DNA of 39,540 nucleotides from CAVVWJ01 sp965652025 (lineage in GTDB: Bacteria > Gemmatimonadota > Gemmatimonadetes > Gemmatimonadales > GWC2-71-9). Each line of letters starts with the position of its first letter. Positions within the stretch are counted from its first letter, which is position 1. Of this stretch, positions 31,108-37,704 are shown in pieces. Under the pieces are notes generated by a model, which made no database searches, was not told the DNA's origin, and was given only the letters and a program-made list of their open reading frames with translations. The stretch lies in NCBI GenBank assembly GCA_965652025.1, contig CBFGTM010000032.1, forward strand, positions 1 through 39,540, read 5' to 3'. Made by a program: the position numbers and the translations under genes.

Positions 31108-31479
31108 CTAAAACTCCAATCCCCCTTCGCGGGCGCCGTCGGCGACGGCTTGCACGCGACCATGGTAACGATAACCTGCGCGATCGAAGACTACCTTGCC
31201 GATCCCCGCTGCCTTGGCCTTCTCGGCCAGGAGCTTGCCGGTCCCTTTGGCCCGCCCCACCTTGCCGGCGCCATCCGGCTGGAACCCGTCGGTCGCATCG
31301 CTGACGCCGAGAATAGTGACCCCGAGCTCGTCGTTCACCAACTGGGCGTAGATGTGCTTCAGCGAGCGGTACACCACCAGGCGGGGACGCTCAGCCGTGC
31401 CGCTCACCTTGCGGCGGACCCGCAGGTGGCGGCGGTAGCGCAACTGCGCTCGAGTCTTGGGACCGTGAATGGTGCGCAT
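31108..31479 (-). CDS. rplR: 50S ribosomal protein L18 (uL18)
   Basis: A 123-aa 5S rRNA-binding protein. Typical sequence is RRHLRVRRKVSGTAERPRLVVYRS and HIYAQLVNDELGVT, with GRAKGTGKLLAEKAKAAGI and VFDRAGYRYHGRVQAVADGAREGGL at the C-terminus. Start ATG 31479 is 2 nt from the L6 stop. Confidence 0.97.
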   Translation of the reverse strand: MRTIHGPKTRAQLRYRRHLRVRRKVSGTAERPRLVVYRSLKHIYAQLVNDELGVTILGVSDATDGFQPDGAGKVGRAKGTGKLLAEKAKAAGIGKVVFDRAGYRYHGRVQAVADGAREGGLEF

Positions 31480-31481
31480 GC

Positions 31482-32021
31482 TTACTTGGCTCCCGTCTTG
31501 CCGGCCTTGCGCCGGACATGCTCGCCCACGTAGCGGATGCCTTTCCCCTTGTACGGCTCGGGCGGCCGCACCGCCCGCAGTTCCGCCGCCACCTGGCCAA
31601 CCAGCTCCTTGTCGGCACCTTCGATCTTGACCATGGTGTTGTTGTCCACCGTGATCTTGATGCCCTTGGGCGCCTCGTACTTCACCGGGTGGGAATAGCC
31701 CACGATCAGATTCACTCCGTAGGGCTTGGCCTCGGCCTTGTAGCCCACTCCCTGGATCTCCAGGCTCTTGCTGAACCCCTTGGACACACCGTCGACCATG
31801 TTCTGCACCAGGGTGCGGGTCAGCCCATGCAGCGCCTTGTGCCGTTTCTCCTCGCTGGGGCGGGCTACGGTGAACTGGTCGTTGCTGAAGGCGATCTGCA
31901 TCTCCGGGTGCAGGGTGCGCCGCAACTCGCCCCGCGGACCCTTGACCGCGACGCTGTTCCCCTGGACCTGCAGCGTGACGCCCTTAGGAACTGTTACCGG
32001 CTTTCTCCCAATCCGCGACAT
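31482..32021 (-). CDS. rplF: 50S ribosomal protein L6 (uL6)
   Basis: A 179-aa protein with the usual start MSRIGRKPVTVPKGVTL, two repeated L6 domains, NMVDGVSKGFSKSLEIQGVGYKAE in the middle and the C-terminal signature PPEPYKGKGIRYVGEHVRRKAGKTG. Length is normal. The 8-nt gap to rpsH contains a purine-rich AGGAGG on the minus strand. Confidence 0.97.
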   Translation of the reverse strand: MSRIGRKPVTVPKGVTLQVQGNSVAVKGPRGELRRTLHPEMQIAFSNDQFTVARPSEEKRHKALHGLTRTLVQNMVDGVSKGFSKSLEIQGVGYKAEAKPYGVNLIVGYSHPVKYEAPKGIKITVDNNTMVKIEGADKELVGQVAAELRAVRPPEPYKGKGIRYVGEHVRRKAGKTGAK

Positions 32022-32029
32022 TGAACCTC

Positions 32030-32425
32030 CTACCAGACCACGGCGAGCAGCTCGCCGCCCAGATTGGCGCTCCGTGCCTCGCGGTCACTCATCAGGCCGC
32101 GGGGAGTGGAGACGATGGCCATGCCGAGCCCGTTCTTCACCCGGGGCAGCTCGCGACACTTTACATAGCGCCGAAGGCCGGGAGTGGAGACTCGGCGAAG
32201 CTCCCGGATGACCGGGGCCTCGTTGTGATACTTGAGATAGAGCCGCAGCACTCCGTGGGCACCGTCATCGAGGATCTTGAAGTCCGCGATGTAGTGGTTG
32301 TCCCGCAGCAGCCGGGCGACTTCGCTCTTCAGCTTCGACACCGGTATGTCGACGCGCCGGTGACCCGCCGAGCAGGCGTTCCGGATCCGGGTCAACATAT
32401 CCGCGATGGGATCGGTCAGATTCAT
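32030..32425 (-). CDS. rpsH: 30S ribosomal protein S8 (uS8)
   Basis: A 131-aa 16S rRNA-binding protein with MNLTDPIADMLTRIRNAC at the start, DIPVSKLKSEVARLL in the middle and GLMSDREARSANLGGELLAVVW at the end. In enterobacteria S8 is the autogenous repressor of the spc operon; no matching operator was recognised here. A purine-rich site precedes ATG 32425. Confidence 0.97.
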   Translation of the reverse strand: MNLTDPIADMLTRIRNACSAGHRRVDIPVSKLKSEVARLLRDNHYIADFKILDDGAHGVLRLYLKYHNEAPVIRELRRVSTPGLRRYVKCRELPRVKNGLGMAIVSTPRGLMSDREARSANLGGELLAVVW

Positions 32426-32439
32426 GCTTCTCGTTCCCC

Positions 32440-32625
32440 TTACCAGCTGGCCTTGCGCACGCCCGGGATTTCCCCCTTCAGGGCGAGCTCACGGAAACAA
32501 ATGCGGCAGAGACCGAATTTCCGCAGTACGGCGCGGGACCGGCCGCAGCGCTGGCAGCGCCGCACCGTGCGAACCTTGAACTTCGGCGTGCGTTTGGCTC
32601 TTTCCGTCCAGGCGGTTTTCGCCAT
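32440..32625 (-). CDS. rpsN: 30S ribosomal protein S14, zinc-binding short form
   Basis: A 61-aa type Z S14 with the zinc ribbon CQRC (Cys24, Cys27) and CRIC (Cys40, Cys43), and the C-terminus ELALKGEIPGVRKASW. The start ATG 32625 is chosen over the upstream in-frame codon because of AGGAGAACAC just before it. The ribbon form is the zinc-dependent paralogue. The repeat hairpin lies directly upstream. Confidence 0.97.
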   Translation of the reverse strand: MAKTAWTERAKRTPKFKVRTVRRCQRCGRSRAVLRKFGLCRICFRELALKGEIPGVRKASW

Positions 32626-32640
32626 GTGTTCTCCTAATTG

Positions 32641-32708
32641 GTCGCGAGTCACGAGTCTCGCACTTCAACAATTCTCGCGCTCGCGACTAATGACTCGCGA
32701 CTCGCGAC
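32641..32708. repeat. Heptamer-repeat palindrome in rplE-rpsN spacer
   Basis: Arms 32641-32657 and 32692-32708 are 17-nt inverted repeats differing at one position, which is a G-U pair in the minus-strand transcript. They are built of 7-nt units (GTCGCGA GTCACGA; GACTCGC GACTCGC). Together they span nearly all of the 86-nt spacer, ending just before the rpsN ribosome site and starting 4 nt after the rplE stop. Confidence 0.9.
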
Positions 32709-32711
32709 TTC

Positions 32712-33506
32712 TCACGCCACACGCTGCGGCGTCTCTCCTCTGAACGGCCACCCCAACTCGCGCAGCAGCCCCATTGCCAAGTCATCCCGGTCGGTCGAGG
32801 TGACCAGCGTGATGTCCATGCCGTGGATCTTCTCCACCCGATCGAAGTCGATCTCCGGGAAAATCATCTGCTCCCTGACCCCGAAGGTGTAGTTGCCCCG
32901 GCCATCGAAGCTCCTGCTGGGCAGTCCGCGGAAATCGCGGATTCGTGGCACCGCGAGATTGATGAAGCGGTCCACGAACTCGTACATCCGGGCACCTCGC
33001 AGCGTCACCGTGGCGCCGACCGGCATCCCTGCCCGGAGCCCGAAGTTCGCGATCGCCTTCTTGGCCCGGGTCACTACCGCCCTCTGGCCGGTGATGAGGC
33101 CCAGCTCCTCCACTGCCGCCTCGAGCTGCTTGGGATTCTTCCCCGCGTCGCCCATCCCCACGTTGAGCACGATCTTGACCAGCCGTGGTACCTGGTTCGG
33201 ATTGCTCAGCCCGAACTCCTTGGCCAGCCGGGAGCGGATCGTCTTCTCGTAGTAGTCGAGCAGCCGGGGCTTGCCCTCGGAGGCCTTGGGCGTGTGCTCC
33301 ACCGGGAGCCCGCCCTTGTCCTTCCCCTTTCCGGAGCCCTGTCCCGGAGCTCCACCTTTGCCCGCACCCTTTCCCTTGGCGTCAGCGCGAGCCTGGGCCT
33401 TGGCGGCTTTGCCCTTTCCGCCTTCTTCGGCGGATGCCGCCCCGCTGCCCTCCTGCCCATCCGCCCGGGGGGCACCCGCCCCGCCTTCTACAGTCTCGTC
33501 CGCCAT
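32712..33506 (-). CDS. rplE: 50S ribosomal protein L5 (uL5) with long low-complexity N-terminus
   Basis: A 264-aa 5S rRNA-binding protein. L5 proper begins near residue 78 (KPRLLDYYEKTIRSRLAKEFG) and contains VPRLVKIVLNVGMG, RAGMPVGATVTLRG, GNYTFGVREQMIFPEIDFD and GMDITLVTS. The first ~77 residues are a Gly/Ala/Lys/Glu low-complexity stretch (GKGKAAKAQA, GKGAGKGGAPGQGSGKG) that ordinary L5 lacks. ATG 33506 overlaps the L24 stop (TAATG). There is no in-frame Met close to the core, so the extension is likely real. Confidence 0.95.
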   Translation of the reverse strand: MADETVEGGAGAPRADGQEGSGAASAEEGGKGKAAKAQARADAKGKGAGKGGAPGQGSGKGKDKGGLPVEHTPKASEGKPRLLDYYEKTIRSRLAKEFGLSNPNQVPRLVKIVLNVGMGDAGKNPKQLEAAVEELGLITGQRAVVTRAKKAIANFGLRAGMPVGATVTLRGARMYEFVDRFINLAVPRIRDFRGLPSRSFDGRGNYTFGVREQMIFPEIDFDRVEKIHGMDITLVTSTDRDDLAMGLLRELGWPFRGETPQRVA

Positions 33507-33886
33507 TACCGGTTCCTCGGGATCGGCTGCTCCGACTTGAGAGCGATCCGCTCGACTGTGCCATCCGCATCCCGCCGCCGCCGCACCCGGGTCGGCTCGC
33601 CGCTCTTGGGATCGATCAACATTGCCTTGGAATGGTGAATCGGCGCCGGGAACTCGACGATCCCGCCTTCGGCGGTCTGAGTCGCCCGGCGGTGCCGCTT
33701 CACCACGTTCACCCCTTCAATGGTCACCCGGCCCGTCTTGGGATGGACCCGCAGCACCCGGCCGCGCTTGCCCTTGTCCTCCCCGGAGATGACCTGGACG
33801 GTGTCGCCCTTCGTGATGTGCAGACGCATGCGAACCGGCGCCTGATGGCGGACTCGCTTGGCTTTCTTGAACACGAGCGGCTTCAT
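33506..33886 (-). CDS. rplX: 50S ribosomal protein L24 (uL24)
   Basis: A 126-aa assembly-initiating protein. The KOW segment is ITKGDTVQVISGEDKGKRGRVL, followed by VEGVNVVKRHRR-like sequence (IEGVNVVKRHRRATQ) and the C-terminal HHSKAMLIDPKSGEPTRV. The first ~19 residues before MRLHITKGD are a basic addition, but GGAGGTG precedes ATG 33886 by eight bases and supports the longer start. The L14 stop is one base upstream. Confidence 0.95.
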   Translation of the reverse strand: MKPLVFKKAKRVRHQAPVRMRLHITKGDTVQVISGEDKGKRGRVLRVHPKTGRVTIEGVNVVKRHRRATQTAEGGIVEFPAPIHHSKAMLIDPKSGEPTRVRRRRDADGTVERIALKSEQPIPRNR

Positions 33887-33887
33887 G

Positions 33888-34256
33888 CTACAGCACCTCC
33901 GGAGCCAGTGAAACGATCTTCATGTATCGCTTCTCGCGGAGCTCTCGAGCCACGGGACCGAAGATGCGAGTGGCCCGCGGCTCGCCCGCGTCGTTGATCA
34001 ACACGGCCGCGTTCTCGTCGAAGCGGATATAGGAGCCGTCCTTCCGCCGGGTCTCCTTGGCGGTCCGGACGATGACCGCCTTGGCCACGTCTCCCTTCTT
34101 GACCTGGCCGGTCGGGATCGCGTCCTTGATCGCGACCACCACCGTGTCGCCCAGACCCGCATAGCGCCGCTTGCTACCGCCCAGCACCCGGATCACCAGC
34201 GCGCGGCGGGCACCCGAGTTGTCGGCGATGCGGAGGATGGATTCTTGTTGGACCAT
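33888..34256 (-). CDS. rplN: 50S ribosomal protein L14 (uL14)
   Basis: A 122-aa protein of normal length starting MVQQESILRIADNSGARRAL, with VIRVLGGSKRRYAGLGD, VKKGDVAKAVIVRT and IRFDENAAVLIND. Start ATG 34256 is 2 nt from the S17 stop. A further upstream start at 34298 would run into rpsQ. Confidence 0.97.
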   Translation of the reverse strand: MVQQESILRIADNSGARRALVIRVLGGSKRRYAGLGDTVVVAIKDAIPTGQVKKGDVAKAVIVRTAKETRRKDGSYIRFDENAAVLINDAGEPRATRIFGPVARELREKRYMKIVSLAPEVL

Positions 34257-34258
34257 AT

Positions 34259-34531
34259 CTACTTCGCCCTCTCGACTATCTCCGTCACTCGCCAGCACAC
34301 CGTCTTTGCCAACGGCCGCGTCTCCATGATTCGCACCGTGTCGCCGGCTTTGGCCCCGTGGTCGTTCCGCGCCTTCACCTTCTTGGTCCGGGTAACCTGC
34401 TTGCCGTAGACCGGATGGGCATAGCGCCGCACCAGCGACACGGTGACCGTCTTTTCCATCTTGTCGCTGGTCACGATGCCCTGCCGGATCTTACGCCGGG
34501 TGCGGGTCGGGGTCTTCGTATCTTCGGCCAT
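34259..34531 (-). CDS. rpsQ: 30S ribosomal protein S17 (uS17)
   Basis: A 90-aa protein with RRKIRQGIVTSDKMEKTVTVSLVRR-type core, HPVYGKQVTRTKKVKARND and DTVRIMETRPLAKTVCWRVTEI. I start it at ATG 34531 behind AGGACGACC; a codon at 34552 would start in the repeat spacer. Confidence 0.96.
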   Translation of the reverse strand: MAEDTKTPTRTRRKIRQGIVTSDKMEKTVTVSLVRRYAHPVYGKQVTRTKKVKARNDHGAKAGDTVRIMETRPLAKTVCWRVTEIVERAK

Positions 34532-34544
34532 ATTGGTCGTCCTG

Positions 34545-34627
34545 TCAGTCACGAGTCACCAGTCTCGAGTCGCGTCAGCGTGAAGCTTCCGAGTCACCCT
34601 GTGACTCTTGACTCGCGACTCGCGACT
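34545..34627. repeat. Heptamer-repeat palindrome spanning rpmC 3' end and rpmC-rpsQ spacer
   Basis: Arms AGTCACGAGTC (34547-34557) and GACTCGCGACT (34610-34620, again at 34617-34627) are inverted repeats with one G-U in the minus-strand RNA. Between them is a separate 7-bp stem, GAGTCAC/GTGACTC (34591-34597, 34601-34607, loop of 3). Seven-base units recur throughout (GTCACGA GTCACCA GTCTCGA GTCGCGT; GACTCTT GACTCGC GACTCGC). The right half lies within rpmC. Confidence 0.88.
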
Positions 34628-34805
34628 TCTCTTCCAAAATTGTCTTTATCCTCGCGATATCCCGCCGGATCGCCCGGAACCGCATCGGGTTTTCAATCGA
34701 CTCGGTGGCCGACCGAAACCGGAGCCGGAACCGCTCTTCGGTAAGCTCGCCGAGGCGAGTCTGGAGATCCTCCACCGACATATCCCGCAATTCGTTGGGC
34801 TTCAC
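34575..34805 (-). CDS. rpmC: 50S ribosomal protein L29 (uL29) with repeat-encoded C-terminus
   Basis: A 76-aa protein. L29 core: MKPNELRDMSVEDLQTRLGEL, EERFRLRFRSATESIENPMRFR and AIRRDIARIKTILEE, ending near residue 60. The last 16 codons (KSRVASQESQGDSEASR) are encoded by the GAGTCGC repeat element and have no family counterpart. The element has moved the stop codon to 34575. The start abuts the L16 stop by 2 nt. Confidence 0.95.
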   Translation of the reverse strand: MKPNELRDMSVEDLQTRLGELTEERFRLRFRSATESIENPMRFRAIRRDIARIKTILEEKSRVASQESQGDSEASR

Positions 34806-34807
34806 TG

Positions 34808-35221
34808 TCAGACCTCCTGGCGCTTCACGAAGCGGGTTTTCACCGGCAGCTTGGCCGAGGCAAGAGCCAATGCCTTCTTGGCCAGATCCTGGCTGATGCC
34901 TTCGATCTCGAACAGCACCCGGCCCGGCTTGACCACTGCAACCCAGCCTTCAGGATTCCCCTTGCCCTTCCCCATCCGGGTCTCCGCCGGCTTCTTGGTG
35001 ATCGGCTTATCGGGGAAGATCCGGATCCACACCTTGCCGCCGCGCTTCATCTCGCGGGTCATGGCCACGCGCGACGCTTCGATCTGGCGATTGGTGATCC
35101 AGCCCGGCTCCAGGCTCATCAGACCGAACTCACCGAAGGCCACCGTGTTGCCCCGGGCAGCGATCCCTTTGGTCCGTCCTTTGAACTGCTTGCGGAATTT
35201 GATCCGCTTCGGCGCGAGCAT
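34808..35221 (-). CDS. rplP: 50S ribosomal protein L16 (uL16)
   Basis: A 137-aa protein with MLAPKRIKFRKQFKGRTKG, the region AFGEFGLMSLEPGWITNRQIEASR, the arginine-rich GGKVWIRIFPDKPITKKPAETRMG and the C-terminal LFEIEGISQDLAKKALALASAKLP. Full length. It lies 3 nt after the S3 stop. Confidence 0.98.
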   Translation of the reverse strand: MLAPKRIKFRKQFKGRTKGIAARGNTVAFGEFGLMSLEPGWITNRQIEASRVAMTREMKRGGKVWIRIFPDKPITKKPAETRMGKGKGNPEGWVAVVKPGRVLFEIEGISQDLAKKALALASAKLPVKTRFVKRQEV

Positions 35222-35224
35222 TGC

Positions 35225-35884
35225 TTAGTTCCCCGTGCTGTACGTCCGGCCGGACATGTCCTCGATGACCTCACCCTTGAAGATCCACACCTTGATACCG
35301 ATCGTGCCGTAGGTCGTCTTGGCGGTGCTGGTGGCGTAGTCGATCTCCGCTCTCAGCGTATGAAGCGGCACTCGGCCCTCGTGATATCCCTCGGTCCGGG
35401 CGATCTCGGCGCCCCCCAGACGGCCCGCCGCCCGTACCTTGATGCCCTGAGCTCCCATGCGCATGGCGCTCTGCACCGCCCGCTTCATGGCCCGGCGGAA
35501 TGAGATCCGCTGGGTCAGCTGGTGGGCGATGTTGTCGGCGACCAGCTGGGAGGAGAGCTCCGGCCGCTTGATCTCTTCGACGTTGATGGCGGCTTCCTTG
35601 CCGGTGAGCTGGGCCAGCTCATCCCGGAGCTTGTCCACTTCGGCGCCTCGCTTGCCGATGACCACGCCGGGCCGGCCGGTGTGCACGGTGATGGTGACCT
35701 TGCCCGGACGCCGCTCGATGTGGACCTCGGAGATGGCGGCGTGCCCCAACCGGGTCTTGAGGTACTTCCGGATCAGCTCGTCCTCTTTGAGCAGAGCCGG
35801 CATGTCCTTGGTGGCGAACCAGCGGGACTGCGACTGCCGGACAATGCCCAGCCTGAGCCCGACCGGGTGCGTCTTCTGACCCAT
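35225..35884 (-). CDS. rpsC: 30S ribosomal protein S3 (uS3)
   Basis: A 219-aa protein. It has the start MGQKTHPVGLRLGI, the KH domain with GVVIGKRGAEVDKL and the C-terminal S3 domain with RAMKRAVQSAMRMGAQGIKV, GAEIARTEGYHEGRVPLHTLRA and GTIGIKVWIFKGE. Length is normal. The ATG overlaps the L22 stop as TAATG. Confidence 0.98.
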   Translation of the reverse strand: MGQKTHPVGLRLGIVRQSQSRWFATKDMPALLKEDELIRKYLKTRLGHAAISEVHIERRPGKVTITVHTGRPGVVIGKRGAEVDKLRDELAQLTGKEAAINVEEIKRPELSSQLVADNIAHQLTQRISFRRAMKRAVQSAMRMGAQGIKVRAAGRLGGAEIARTEGYHEGRVPLHTLRAEIDYATSTAKTTYGTIGIKVWIFKGEVIEDMSGRTYSTGN

Positions 35885-36240
35885 TACGCGTTCTCCTTGG
35901 TGTCCACGTAGATCTCCACGTGGCTGGTGCGCTTGCGGATCGGTGTCGCCCGACCCTGGGCCGCGGCGGTAAAGCGCTTGAGCGGCTGCCCTCCATTCAC
36001 GATGGCCTTCTTCACGAACAGGGCATCGGGGTCAAAGCTCTCGTTCTCCTTGAGCGCTTTCTGCTCCGCATTGGCCACCGCCGACTTCAGCGTCTTGGCG
36101 ATCTGTTTGGCCGCGAGCTTCTTGTTGTACTTCAGAATGGCGTACGCCTCGTTCACATCCTTGCCGCGGATGAGATCGATGACGAGCCGCATCTTTCTGG
36201 GTGACTGGCGCACCAGCCGCTGAATCGCATGGCCGCTCAT
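35884..36240 (-). CDS. rplV: 50S ribosomal protein L22 (uL22)
   Basis: A 118-aa protein lining the exit tunnel. Segments are RLVRQSPRKMRLVIDLIRGK, EAYAILKYNKKLAAKQIAKTL, FVKKAIVNGGQPLKRFTAAAQGRA and the C-terminal IRKRTSHVEIYVDTKE. It overlaps rpsC by one base and starts 2 nt after the S19 stop. Confidence 0.98.
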   Translation of the reverse strand: MSGHAIQRLVRQSPRKMRLVIDLIRGKDVNEAYAILKYNKKLAAKQIAKTLKSAVANAEQKALKENESFDPDALFVKKAIVNGGQPLKRFTAAAQGRATPIRKRTSHVEIYVDTKENA

Positions 36241-36242
36241 GG

Positions 36243-36533
36243 CTACTCCGGCTTGGCCTTCTTGTCAGCCACCAGCTTGCCGCTGTGGCCGCGGAAGAGC
36301 CGGGTGGGCGCAAACTCGCCCAGCTTGTGGCCCACCATGTTTTCGGTGACATAGACCGGGACGAACTTGTTCCCGTTGTGTACCGCAAAGGTGTGGCCCA
36401 CGAATTCCGGCAGAATGGTGCTCGCCCGGCTCCAGGTCTTGACCACCCGCTTCTCGTTCTTGCTGTTGAGGACCTGTACCTTGGTCATCAACGATTCCTG
36501 AACGAAGGGACCCTTTTTTACACTACGCGCCAT
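36243..36533 (-). CDS. rpsS: 30S ribosomal protein S19 (uS19)
   Basis: A 96-aa protein: MARSVKKGPFVQESL, TWSRASTILPEFVGHTFAVHNG, KFVPVYVTENMVGHKLGEFAPTR and FRGH. It is preceded by the shortest of the repeat spacers, and a GAGAGAAG purine stretch comes just before the ATG. Confidence 0.98.
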   Translation of the reverse strand: MARSVKKGPFVQESLMTKVQVLNSKNEKRVVKTWSRASTILPEFVGHTFAVHNGNKFVPVYVTENMVGHKLGEFAPTRLFRGHSGKLVADKKAKPE

Positions 36534-36551
36534 TTCTTCTCTCTCGTCTAG

Positions 36552-36577
36552 AGTCGCGAGTCGAGTGACTCGTGACT
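36552..36577. repeat. Heptamer-repeat palindrome in rplB-rpsS spacer
   Basis: Arms AGTCGCGAGTC (36552-36562) and GACTCGTGACT (36567-36577) are an 11-nt inverted repeat with one mismatch and a 4-nt loop. They match the arms in the rpmC-rpsQ spacer with the variable base swapped. The right arm overlaps two bases of the rplB stop codon. Confidence 0.88.
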
Positions 36578-37415
36578 ACGTAGTTGCTCTACCCCGCTTG
36601 CGTCCCCGCACGATCATCTTCGTGGAGGGCTTCTTCCGATGCCGGGTCTTCTTGCCTTCGACCTTGCCCCACGGAGACGTCGGGGGACGGCCGCCCGAGC
36701 TCTTGCCTTCGCCGCCACCGAGCGGGTGATCCACCGGATTCATGGCCACGCCGCGCACCTTCGGACGCTTCCCCAGCCACCGGCTCTTGCCGGCCTTGCC
36801 GACTGACAGAAGCTCGTGCTCGGCGTTCCCGACCTCACCCACCGTGGCCAGGCAGCGACCATGCACCAGGCGCATCTCGGAGGAGCGCAGCCGCAGGGTG
36901 ACATAGTTGCCCTCCTTGGCCACCACCTGGGCGCTGGATCCCGCCGTGCGGGCCAGCTGTCCGCCCTTTCCGATCTTGAGCTCCACGTTGTGGACGTTGG
37001 TGCCCAGTGGAATCTCCCCCAGCGGCACCGCGTTGCCGGTACGGGTGTCGGAACCCGGTCCGGACACGATGGTGTCTCCCTGGGCCAGGCCCTTGGGGTG
37101 CAGGATGTATCGCTTCTCGCCGTCGGCATACACGATGAGGGCGATCCGGGCGCTTCGGTTCGGGTCGTATTCGATCTCTGCCACCCGGCCCGGAATCCCG
37201 AACTTGTTCCGCTTGAAGTCGATCTTCCGGTACTGCCGCTTGTGGCCGCCGCCCCGGTGCCGCGAGGTGAGGTGGCCCAGGTTATTGCGCCCGCCGGTAG
37301 CCCGCTTGGGTTCCAGCAGCGACTTCTCCGGAGTCGAGCGGGTGACCTCATCGAACCCGGACACTGACCGGAATCGGGTACCCGAGGTCATCGGACGAAA
37401 TTGCTTGATGCTCAT
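36576..37415 (-). CDS. rplB: 50S ribosomal protein L2 (uL2)
   Basis: A 279-aa peptidyl-transferase-centre protein. It has the start MSIKQFRPMTSGTRFRSVS, NNLGHLTSRHRGGGHKRQYRKID, PVDHPLGGGEGKSSGGRPPTSPWG (the conserved C-terminal loop) and KTRHRKKPSTKMIVRGRKRG. Full length. The final TT is followed by TAG, which overlaps the repeat arm. Confidence 0.98.
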   Translation of the reverse strand: MSIKQFRPMTSGTRFRSVSGFDEVTRSTPEKSLLEPKRATGGRNNLGHLTSRHRGGGHKRQYRKIDFKRNKFGIPGRVAEIEYDPNRSARIALIVYADGEKRYILHPKGLAQGDTIVSGPGSDTRTGNAVPLGEIPLGTNVHNVELKIGKGGQLARTAGSSAQVVAKEGNYVTLRLRSSEMRLVHGRCLATVGEVGNAEHELLSVGKAGKSRWLGKRPKVRGVAMNPVDHPLGGGEGKSSGGRPPTSPWGKVEGKKTRHRKKPSTKMIVRGRKRGRATT

Positions 37416-37416
37416 C

Positions 37417-37704
37417 TCAGCCCTCGAACACGGCGATCGAGTCGCCTTCCTTGAGCGTGACGATTGCCTTTTTCCAACGCGCCGTGGTGCCCCGGGTGCG
37501 GCCGCGGGTGACTTCGTGCCGCCGCATTTGCATGGTGCGCACGTCGGTCACCGTGACGCCGAATAGCTTCTGCAGCGCGTCGCGGATCTGATACTTGTTG
37601 GCCTCAGGGTGCACCTCGAAGGCGTATTCCTTCCTCGCCTGATAGGCGGCCGAGCTCTTCTCGGTTACCACGGGCCGGACCACGACCTGATGCAGGGTTG
37701 GCAT
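37417..37704 (-). CDS. rplW: 50S ribosomal protein L23 (uL23)
   Basis: A 95-aa protein near the tunnel exit, docking site for trigger factor and SRP. Segments are VVVRPVVTEKSSAAYQARKEYAFEVH-type start, YQIRDALQKLFGVTVTDVRTM and the C-terminal KKAIVTLKEGDSIAVFEG. The ATG overlaps the L4 stop as TAATG. Confidence 0.97.
   Translation of the reverse strand: MPTLHQVVVRPVVTEKSSAAYQARKEYAFEVHPEANKYQIRDALQKLFGVTVTDVRTMQMRRHEVTRGRTRGTTARWKKAIVTLKEGDSIAVFEG

Noticed and set aside
28213..36577. CRISPR array made of the repeated spacers
   Set aside because: Units are 7 nt with no unique spacers and no cas genes nearby.
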